Shown here piece by piece: positions 14,101-26,100 of a DNA stretch of 64,000 nucleotides (positions are counted from its first letter, which is position 1; every line of letters begins with the position of its first letter). The DNA is taken from positions 16,558,724 to 16,622,723 of the forward strand of contig CM035806.1 in the NCBI GenBank assembly GCA_020466095.1. The letters run 5' to 3'. Below the pieces are notes generated by a model. It was not told where the DNA came from and did no database searches. It saw nothing but the letters and a program-made list of their open reading frames with translations. The DNA is from Chlorops oryzae. Lineage: Eukaryota; Arthropoda; Insecta; Diptera; Chloropidae. A program made the translations under genes and the position numbers.

Positions 14101-17100
14101 GAGACTGTTGGATATACCATTAGACAGATGTCAAAAATTATAAAATGGGACAGTCACATTTCGTCGTTCCAAAGCTATCTATCTACACGTATCTCTAAAA
14201 CATATTTTTTTGCGAGATGGACTTTTGATTTTCAACAATCTATGTAGGTATATAAAAAATTGCTTTAATTACATGAAAATAAGCGCACACGCTTCTTATT
14301 ATGAAACATTGCCGAAAAACAGTTGGGGTGAAACATGAAACGTACGGATCTAAGGGCCAAAAGTCAAGAGAGTCCACAGAATGCATGATGCCCGATTTCG
14401 ATAAAAATCTAATATCTAAGAAATCATAAGGGATAGGATTTGAACAGATCGATAGAAATAAAAAATTTGTAACGGAATACGGTCTTAACTAAGTTTTTTT
14501 TTTAGATTTTGTCGTGTACGTGAAGATCACTCCGGAGAATTTGTTGAAAAAAAGATATAAAATTATAACTTTATTAAATTTACCTATAAGACTATGGTTG
14601 AAGAATTTAGAACATACATATTTAAAGGGTGAGTTTTCTGGCAAAGAAAGCTACACACTTAATACATAAGGTTGCAGACAACGGGGACGTCCGCAGCAGC
14701 GCTGATAATGACACAATGAAATGGGACCTAGGATGGGCTGTAGAACTTACCTCGGATGATGCGCCCGAGAGAAAATTCAGGACCTGGTAACGTTTTGTGG
14801 ACCCCGGGACACTTAAAAGGATGATTTTTAGTTTTTTCTGCTGATTTCGGTTAAAAACATTCAAGTATGCATCGCCAAAACGGTATGAAAGAGCACTCGT
14901 ATGCAGTTAGTTTGTCTAATGGGGCTGTCCAGTTTTATTTTATCTTTATTTTAACCCAAATTTTTTTTGATAAACTTTGTTTCGGTTCGGAAGCAAAAAC
15001 GAATATAGGCAAGTTTATTTATTTATTTATTCATGAATTCATTTATTTATTACAGGCCTAATAAAAATTATTAAGCTAATAAATTGTACTGCACTAACCA
15101 ACAGCCTTCGGCAGTTGACCAAGTTTTCCTAGAAACTTAAGCTGTCTCTGTCCTGCCCTCTTCCGGGTGCAGGCAAAAAAAAATAGAGTTCGCTTAAAAT
15201 CAGGGCGTGCAACCGGAACCGAAACCGTAACCGATTTTAACCGTTTTATTTTCCTAACCGAAATAAAACCGAAACCGATATTTTGTTTTTTTTTGGAAAC
15301 CGGTTCCCGAACCGAAACCGAGACACCGAAACCGGTTCGAAACGGTTTCTGAAACAATTTCCAACATCTTCCCCAAAATTTCATTTATTTCATGGTCGCT
15401 CATTAATGCGCCACATAAACATTCAGTCTGACTGATCAATCACCCGTGTGCGTGTTTATTTACTCTTGCCTATACATTTCCCTTCATGTGTCGGTGTGCC
15501 GCACACGTGCTTTTTTTACAAAAACAATTAACTGACTCATTCAGTCAATGTTTATGTAACTCTTAATCAATTTCATACCATGGTTACATGAGCTTTTGAT
15601 ACGTATTTACTCGACACGTTTAAGACTATCTGTCTTTTTTTTCGCCACCAGTAAAAATCGTGTGGGCAAACAGAGACAGATAAACTTAAGTGTGTCGAGT
15701 GAACACGTATCTAGCGGGTCGTGTAAGCATGGTAAATGACGATAAAAAAAAAATAGCCACATCTTAAACCATGTCCTAACTACAGCACCTTTTGGAAGCT
15801 TTTAGATTCTCAGCACAAACATAATAAATAAGGTTTGTACGCATTTACACGTTAAGACATATCGATAATGAAACACATTTTTTGTAGGACAGGCGCGAGG
15901 GTATGTGTCAGGCAAGTGCTTTTCTCCCTCCCCGTGCGTCCCTTGCTGGCGAAAATTGTTTTCACTGTATGGCGGATCAGATTTGTAAAACATGTTTCGA
16001 AATTATCCCATTTGAATACATGGGAAAGAAATAGCAGCATTGATTGAAGTATGAAGAAGATTGTTCCGGAACAGTTAACAAACACCCATCTCTTTTCTTC
16101 TTACGTCTTTCTCTACTTACTTAATTTTCTCAAAACATTTGTTCGTGAATGTGGAATATTTAAATGTCTTAGAGGCTCGCTCCAGTTCTGTCAAAAATTG
16201 AAACAGAAATGAAAAACTTCATATGAAAAAACACTTCAGAAAATTTCTGATTCATTTCTGAAGCGTTTTTTTTATATGAAGTTTCTCATTTTTGAAAGAA
16301 CTGGAGCGAGCCCCTTAACGTGTAAATGCGTATTGACAACGCCTTTAGTTTTGTTCTGTGAATGTCAATGGTCTTTAAAGCGAACCCGACACGGTACTAA
16401 ATTGCTTACTGAATCCTGAAAGGTTAAGGTGCGTTTGAAGTCTATATTTCGTAATCAAGATTTTTTATGTACTGCAACGACAGTTGAAAATTTAACACTT
16501 ATAGGGTTTGCTTTGCAAGAGATTAATATCTTGAATTTTTTCCGCGATTCTTAAAATCTTTGAAAAACCGTAACCGGAACGAAACGATACCGAAACAGAA
16601 ATAATTTTTTTCAGAACGAAACCGTAATCGAAACCACAATCATTTTATAACCAAAACCATAACCCGAACGTTATTTGATTCGTTTGCACACCCTGCTTAA
16701 AATTCAATATAATTAAAGGGGATCGACCGCGTGACTCAGAGTAATCGATTAAACTTAGTTGACTTGACCAATGGCCATACATAAGTAGAATTTGACTTGC
16801 CACATTGGGAGTTTTCATTGGCAAACTTTCTAGGGCAACTAAGATCCATAGCTTAGAAGATAGTCTCAAGAAACTCAAATAACAAACCCCACAAAACCAA
16901 TGCCTTCGCGAGAGATGAAAAAAAAAACAGGTATAATGTTAAAAAGGAGCTTGAAATTCTCTCATTTTGAGAGATAACTTCATCATAGGAAAATGTACCG
17001 AAAGCATGAAACCTTTTTTTTTTTTTTTTGTTAGTTTAGAAGCTCGTCCACGCATCTCAGCTAAATAACATCTCAAAATTAGAGAATTTCAAGCTCTCTA

Positions 17101-20100
17101 CTCATATTAAGCTCTTTAAATAAAGCCAGATAAGGATCTGTATGGGGCATCATGGCACTTTGTGAACACCGCTGGTGGCTGATGGCCACTGGCGAGATTA
17201 CGTGATGACATTTATACGGTACCCCCAATATTTATCTCATCTAAAATCGGCTCGCATCTAATCAAATCTAATATAAATATAACACCCACACGTGTACATG
17301 TACACCGAAAAAAATCCGCCTGATCCGAAGATTGATAAACCCGTATCAATCCTCGTATAAATTGAAAAATATCAATTTTGCATTAAAAAATATCAGACTG
17401 ATATTTATAATATCAAGTTAATATTTTTTAATATTCCTCTGATACGAAAATCATCAAATTGATACGGAAATGTTTTACACTTGCGTATCAATTTTTCGTA
17501 TTAATCTTACATTTTCAATATCCGTGGAATTCTGGTGATAAATTACATTTTTAATATCTTTTCCATATTAGATCAGTATCAAAACTATATTTTGCGTATC
17601 AATATCTCATAAATCTTATCAAATTGTCCTTTTTAGTATCAATTTGAAATTTTTTCATTTCAAATATTTTCATGCATTCATGTCAAATTTACTTTTTTTC
17701 GTATATAAAAAAGTATAGAATTGATACGACAGGTAGTATAATTTTAATAATATTGCGTATCGGCTCACATTTGTAAGTGAAAAATATCAATATTATGACG
17801 ATTTCGTATACATTTTTTTTTCGGTGTATGAACCTTTTTCAATCATCAGCCAAGAAAATTGTTTGAAGTTCTTATTTATAGCCATAATTTTAGGGCACAA
17901 TGCCCAAAAATGATTGATCGACGGCGGCTAACGGTTCACATCAGCATGAATGGAAATTATTATATATAAATAATTAATTATCTTCCCGTGCGGATGTGCA
18001 TTTGGGTTTCAATGTACCTATAAATGAAGTAAAATCGACGGTAACTATAAATTCGTTTTGTCTTCAAGCATTTCGATACCATCCTGAAGACACCAGCAGT
18101 AGCAATAACAACAACAAAGGCGACGCTTATTGATTCAGACGTGCTCTAATTACAATGATACTTGGCCTTCGATAGTCTTTTCTGTTGCTATTTTTTTTTT
18201 TTCTTTTCTTTTCTTAGCTCGACTTCGATTTTCTCCTCTACGTGCTGAGTATGCTGAGAGCTATGCTATGCTTATCTGTTTTCCATGTACTCGATTGATT
18301 CTATCTTGATCTCCCTCGCAGTATTATTGACCGTGCTGAGTTGACGCAAGAAAATGTTTTTCGATTGCAAAAAAAAAACAAAAAAAGGTCAGAAGAACGA
18401 CAAAAACAGATGCCAAGAAAATATCAGCAACAGCGACACAGCCATCAGTAGTTGAAGTTATGCCAAAATAGAGAAGAAAAAAAATCATCACGCAGCATTC
18501 ATTCCCATTTTGAAGGGGCATAGTAAATTTGGGGTTCTTTTGTTGTTCTTAAACTCACACACTTGGTGTGTGGAAAGAAAGCAAAAAAATAGGATGATAT
18601 AAAATAGGGGAATAGAGGAAAAAAAGTTGTTTTGACACACAATGACCAGAATAACAATGACCAAATGAAGTATAGAGCAAAACAAAATTGAATTTCAATT
18701 GAAAGTTTCTCAATTCCTGTGGGCCGGAGTGAGTATAAAAATTCCTTTCAGGAACATAGCAAAACGTGTTTAGCTTAAAGAGGGGCCCAAACCGAATGAG
18801 AGCTTACGAAAACAACTCCAATGAAATCCATCAAAAACAGGTTACGGAACGTCATCCTTCTTATTTGAATAAATGACTAGTACACTCTCGTCCTTCCATC
18901 CCATCCACATAAAATTCCCTTCATACCCCAACTCCAGCTCCATTGCCAACGGACGTTGGCGACCCAACTCATATTAAAATAGACATTTTTGATTCATTTT
19001 CGGATCATGAAAATAAATTCCATTATTTCGTCGGCCAAACGTTGCAAACTCATTATTAACGATAATCACATAATTTTATTCTTCGTCCTTTTATAGCTGG
19101 AACTAGAATTGTGGTTTTTCATGGCCATATTGCGTTTATGCGTACGTGTGCCATTTTCAGAGCCACTCTAGAGAGAGGCCATAAAAAAAGTACAATAGCT
19201 TAAAAATGATCAGCGCAACCATGAAGATCAATTTAGCCATAACTGTGCGTCCTTCCGTTCATCCGTCCGTTCATCCGTTCGTGTGTCCGTCCATCTGTCA
19301 GTCTCTCTGACTGTATGGCTAGATGTCCAGACAGGTCTGTACACACCGTGCAGCTGTCTTATCGAATGAGTTGAGCTATCATTATGGAACTCGGTATACA
19401 TTAGTATTTGGGGAGACATTGGTAAGAAAAAATTCGGGAATGAGCGTTATCGGACCATTATAGGGGTATGTACTTACTTTCAGTAGGTACCAGAGATTGT
19501 TATGAAAATCACAAAAACTTCCCTTAAATCTGCTTAAACAAAATCTGAAATTTGAGCTTATGTTTAGACCTGTGATTAAATATACAAGTTTCCAATTTTG
19601 AAAAATTCTCTCTTAAATACAGATTCTTTAGGATAATTGGACAGAAGTCGGTCTATGTGTCTCTTTTATGGTCATGAAAATCAATAGAAAATGCTTTGCC
19701 TTTCAGCCTGTTTGACAAAATAAAAAATCAAACAATTATGTATAGCAAACCGTGTATCGAATATTGTATTGTGAGTTTTGCCTGAGGAGAACACTCACAT
19801 GTGTGTTTTTACATCCCAGCAGAAAGAAAGCGTTCGAATTTCGCTTTGGCGATATCGGTTCAATATACTCAAGTCGAAGGTATGTCAGCAGGCTCCAATG
19901 TCTGTAGCGTCTCTAAATTGCGGGCCTAGAAAAATGATGTAGACAGCGGGTATAGTGTTCGTGTAACAATATGTCATACAGCAGTCGCCAGATCATTTCG
20001 TTTGTTTCGTTTTTCTGTGCTCTGTTGACATTCAATACCATGTCCATACAAAATGTCTATAAGAGATTGCCTTGCTAGGGGCATTGCAAGTCGGTATTCC

Positions 20101-23100
20101 TGTTGAAAATCCGATAGAGACACGGCACCATGTCAACAGCACCACGGTCTCCTGTTGACATCCAATAACATGTAATGGGAAATGTCTATCGCAGTAATGA
20201 GTACAAGTAATGGCTGTACCTTAGGGCTGCTCTTAATTCCCGAAATGGAATTTCAATCAGTCTCAGGGTCCAGAAGTGTTCCATTGGACATGGAGGAGAA
20301 ACGTGAGAAATTTGGAAGCAATCGGATAACGGGAACCCGTGGCAGTTTTCAATTGAAGTTTGGGAAATTGGCAAAAATAGAGAGGAAATGGCCCTTTACT
20401 CCCCACAAGGCGCCCCTACGGATATATAACGTATGGCCAACCCCCATTATTTTTTTACTCCGAACATTTTTTCTGAACAAACCTACCCCCTATCTCCCCT
20501 CCTTAAGGGGGCTCCCATACAAAAATAATTTTTTAAAAACTTTTCCCCCCATCTTCCTAACTAGCCCCAGAGTGCTCCTAGAGGAGTCAAATGTATGACC
20601 GACCCCCATTAACTTTGTCTCCCTAACATTTTCTCCGAACATACTTAACCTCTATCTCCCCCCCTTAAGGGGGCTCCCATATAAAACTACCTTAATTTGA
20701 GCAAAAATTCATACAAAATGGCCGTCACTACAGTCAAACCCCTCCTAGGAGGCTGATATATATGACCGACCCCCATTAATTTTTTACCCCAAACATTTTC
20801 TTCAAACATACCTACCCTCTATCTCCCCTCGTTAGGGGGGTCCCCATACAAAATTAGGCTTTAATTAAAGTAAAATGCCTCACGAACTTCAATCTATAAT
20901 ATAGATGCCGTAGGAACAAGAAAGAGCATGTTCAGCATGCATATTCGAAAAATTTACAAAATTACCTTTTAAACGAGCCTAATATGAAGAATATTGGATT
21001 AGTTTTTGGTGTGTTTTAATAATATGATATATTTTATTACCTTTTTTTTTAAACTGAATTTTGGGTTCCATCCCCTAACTGGCCCAATAATGACCCTAGT
21101 AGAAAAAAAAATATATTTTCGAGTCAAATGCCGCAAACCTCAATCTATGACGAGTTTTTTGAGACTATAACCATTAAAATCGGTTAGTAGTTTCTATTCA
21201 TAAAATTAGTTCAAAACAAATATTTTTTGAAACGCATTATTCACTGTTTTCACGTTCGTTTCTTAGGTCTTCGCATGTCTCTCTCGGTCTGTACGCATGG
21301 CTCTCTCGGTCTGTACGCATGCAAAGACTCAAGAAACGAACGTAAAAACAGTGAATAATGCGTTTCAAAAAATATTTGTTTTGAACTAATTTTATGAATA
21401 GAAACTACTAACCGATTTTAATGGTTATAGTCTCAAAAAACTCGTCATAGATTGAGGTTTGCGGCATTTGACTCGAAAAAATATTTTTTTTCTACTAGGG
21501 TCATTATTGGGCCAGTTAGGGGATGGAACCCAAAATTCAGTTTAAAAAAAAAGGTAATAAAATATATCATATTATTAAAACACACCAAAAACTAATCCAA
21601 TATTCTTCATATTAGGCTCGTTTAAAAGGTAATTTTGTAAATTTTTCGAATATGCATGCTAAACATGCTCTTTCTTGTTCCTACGGCATCTATATTATAG
21701 ATTGAAGTTCGTGAGGCATTTTACTTTAATTAAAGCCTAATTTTGTATGGGGACCCCCCTAACGAGGGGAGATAGAGGGTAGGTATGTTTGAAGAAAATG
21801 TTTGGGGTAAAAAAATAATGGGGGTCGGTCATATATATCAGCCTCCTAGGAGGGGTTTGACTGTAGTGACGGCCATTTTGTATGAATTTTTGCTCAAATT
21901 AAGGTAGTTTTATATGGGAGCCCCCTTAAGGGGGGGAGATAGAGGGTAGGTATGTTTGAAGAAAATGTTTGGGGTAAAAAAATAATGGGGGTCGGTCATA
22001 TATATCAGCCTCCTAGGAGGGGTTTGACTGTAGTGACGGCCATTTTGTATGAATTTTTGCTCAAATTAAGGTAGTTTTATATGGGAGCCCCCTTAAGGGG
22101 GGGAGATAGAGGTTAAGTATGTTCGGAGAAAATGTTAGGGGGACAAAGTTAATGGGGGTCGGTCATACATTTGACTCCTCTAGGAGCACTCTGGGGCTAG
22201 TTAGGAAGATGGGGGAAAAGTTTTTAAAAAATTATTTTTGTATGGGAGCCCCCTTAAGGAGGGGAGATAGGGGGTAGGTTTGTTCAGAAAAAATGTTTGG
22301 AGTAAAAAAATAATGGGGGTTGGCCATACGTTATATATCCGTAGGGGCGCCTTGTGGGGAGTTAAGGGCCGTTTCCTCTCTATTTTTGCCAATTTCCCAA
22401 ACTTCAATTGAAAACTGCCACGGGTTCCCGTTATCCGATTGCCTCCAAATTTCTCACGTTTCTCCTCCATGCCTAATGGAACACTTCTGGACCCTGAGAC
22501 CGATCAGAAACTCGCTACAAATTTTCTCCATAGAGTTAAGAGCAGCCCTACTGTACCTATTGACAAAGTACATAGTGAAACGTCACCGTGTCTATAGCGA
22601 CATTTTCTGCTGGGATGTGCTTCAACTAACACGGTTTGAGTGTAAACGTTTCACATTTACATATATGTATGCATATCTGAGTGTGTCGAATAAAAGGCTC
22701 ATAGTCTTCAACATAACACGGTGTAACACGTTAATTGTGCACAAAAATTGTACACCAATTTCTGAAATTACATAATTGTCTAAATTTCTTTTTAAATCGA
22801 TCTCAAATAGTGAGGCCGAGAATTAAGTTACGCACTTACTTGTGGCTATATATCGTAACGAGTTCAATATTTCTCTTTCCTATCTATGGAAAAGTTCTAG
22901 CTCTGGACACGAAAAAAATAGTTGTAGTACATATCGATTTAAAAAAAAAAAAACATCTAATTCGTACAAATTGAAAAAATCTGAAACCTATTAGAATATT
23001 TTGGAAACTATTTTATTTTCTTATAGAAAAGTTATAACTAAACAACTCCTTAAAGCGCACAAACTGCATCTGAGCACTCCTTAATACCGTTTTGCCGCTT

Positions 23101-26100
23101 CAAAGCTGAACAATTTTGACCAAAAATCAGACAAAAAACTCAAAATTACCCTTTAAATATGCACGAAATTTTTCAATCCAAAGCAAATGGTTCCGAACCA
23201 TGAAAATAATTTCTAAATCAGTGCTGCACTGTTTTTTTTTTTCTGGATAAGCTGCCAAGGTAAAACCTCCCTAAATCCCTTTTTGCCTTGGCAGTAAAAA
23301 CTCCCTAAATCCCTTTTTGCCTCAAAGTATTTATGAATGGCCTCGTATGAGTTCCATAACATTGTGCAGGCATTGAATAAATTTAATTTCGGTTAATCAG
23401 CATCGAAATTATAATTAAAAGTTCTAATGAAATTTCAATTAAAGAATCTAAAGGGCATATTTTCTTTATATGTCCTTATTAAGCAAACGACTGTTTTCAG
23501 AACATACATAACCACATGGATGTCAGTTCACTGTACTTACAATTTGAAATAATGAGATTTCAGAACAACTGAATGTCATGTTGCCGTGCGGTTTGTTTCT
23601 GCCTCTTCTACTTCACATAGAATCATCATTCACCGGCATATCTGCATTCATATCTCATATCACGGCGAAAAAGTTACATACATATATTTAAAAGAGTGAA
23701 ATGAGATGAATACTTTCATTGTTTGTACAAACATATATCAAGCAACGCATGCCACCGCAAGTATGAAGCCTTGTACAACTTATTCACAACTCAGTCTGAT
23801 GACGCAGTAAGATATTCGAATAGTAAAAGGTAAAATATCCATTACCATCAGACAATCTACCGCCTTGCTAGCGGATGTTATGACTACGACTTGGCCGTGC
23901 CATTTTGTTCCATAAATGTGGAATGAATGAATTAAAACGGAAAAGAAGTAAATTAAGGGGAGAAAAAAATGATTTAAAAAAAATTCAAAAAAAATAAAAC
24001 TATGAACTACATTTGCGTGAGCTTAGAGCGAAAAAGCCGGAAATTGGAAACATCTTCAGCGTACTGTTTTGCGCATGCATACATAGATATGCATACGTAC
24101 ATATGTACATGTATATTCAGTTCGCATTCTTTACTCAAGTTCATTTAAGAGGAAATTCAATTGTAAAATCAACGTGAACAGGAAGCCCTAGACTTTTATT
24201 TATTTTCACACGAGAAACATATATGTATACATACATTTATTATTACATTTATTCAATCGGGTGAAGTTACTTTTACCCTCTTTTTTATTTTTGTGTTTGC
24301 TATTTCAATTAGTGGGGCTTATAGTATGCTTACTTATCGCATCCACTCAGTTAATTACTTACTTAAATAATCCCTCACACTCACTGAGAACGCACAACGT
24401 ACAGATTGCTCGAAAACGGAAGGAACTCAACTTGTGAATTCCTTCCCTTTACTTTTACCTGTTTTAAAAAGACAATTATTCTCGATCGAAGTCTTTTTTT
24501 CCTTTTTGATTTAATTGGAGCTGATATTTGGGTACTTTTTGGATCATAAAATAAATATTTAATTTTATTTAGTCAAAAAAAGGAAATGTCCGCCTCTCTG
24601 GTTAACAGAAAAATTTTGCCTTGGCCTTAGACGATGAAACCATGCAAATGCAATATCGCGAATATAACAATTTTCTTTCAAACATACAACATCGCCCCAA
24701 AAAATATAACGTAGGTAATAATTAGTAATTAAAGAGAAATAACAAAATAAAATGGAAAATGTAAGTATGAGTGGCAAGCAGCTGTGCCAATTCGAGTGGG
24801 AAATTATCCACTTTTTCATGAATGAATAGGTATTCTTATAAAGTTTATCCCACGCAGCATTGTGCTTTGGCTATCGCACACAAATCACTAAATTGGCACA
24901 ACTCAAAATTTTGCATTTCTCGGGCAAACAGCCAATAACTCTAGACGCCTTTAAAAATTATTTCTTTTCTAAACTTATATTATTATTAAATAACTGCAGA
25001 ATCAAATAAATATAAATTTTAATTTTCCACGTGTTCCTTTTGCTGCACCAAAATATTGGCAAACATGGAAAAAGTATTCAAAAAAATTTTTTATTGTGCC
25101 GATTTATTGATTAGTGTGCGATTTATTTATATCTGATTTCCAAGCGTGCGGGAATCCTACAAATATTGAAACAACTGCGCGTTTGATTTTAGAAAATTCC
25201 ATATGCTTAAATGTGTTGAATAGAAAGATCAATTGCTGCGCAGAGATCTCTGCTCTATTGGAAAATTAGGCCCAACAAATTTTGCCAAGCTATTGATATG
25301 AAATTTAAATGAAACGAACTGTCAAATTTCATATAAAAAAAGGACATTTCCATCGATCTCCACACTCGAAAACTTTCCCCAGGGTACAAAAAATGCACTG
25401 TTGCTTGAATATCACCATTAAGGATTTAACAAAAAAATATACTAATTTTCATTAAAGAATTTAAAATACATACCAAAAACTCTCAATCAAATAAATTCAA
25501 ATACGGTCCATACAGTGGAAAAAATAATTTCAAAAATAAATAAGAACTGAACATTACTTCTGGCATGTTTCTTAAACGGTAAACGAAATGAACGAACGAC
25601 TTCTTCTTTACATGTCAGTAAAGCTGCCCACAAACGCATATACAGATCCATCAATCGGTTGAAATCGACGCAAAATTGCGTGTCTGTGGCATGGTTCACA
25701 AACAGATCGCAAGTTTTCAAAAATTTTTGATAAACTGCTTTGTTTCTCAATCGGTTTTCGTGTCTGTAGCCTTGCTAACAGTTTTCGGCATTTTTGCTTC
25801 TCTTTCATATCACTTCGTTTCACTTCGTGTGACTTTTGTTAATTTCGTTTCTCACTTCGAAGAGTAAAAAACGCGACGTTGACGCGATGACGAATAAACG
25901 CAAAGTAAAATCCATCAACAGATCCATCGTGTGTACCAAAACGATTTCAACCGATTGATGGATTTTTATATGCGTTTGTGGGCAGCTTAATGTTGGTACT
26001 TTTCGGTGCTTTCAGTGCTAACAGCAACCTCTACCTGGTTCTACTATTTAACCTTAGACATTCCCACAATATATATGTCAAAAAAGTCTTCATACAAAAT

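Noticed and set aside
18050..18160. Hydrophobic - strand frame ([13 protein letters not shown]) as a membrane-protein exon of the nested gene
   Set aside because: It depends on a CAA/CAG trinucleotide run, lacks convincing splice sites, and has no recognisable family.
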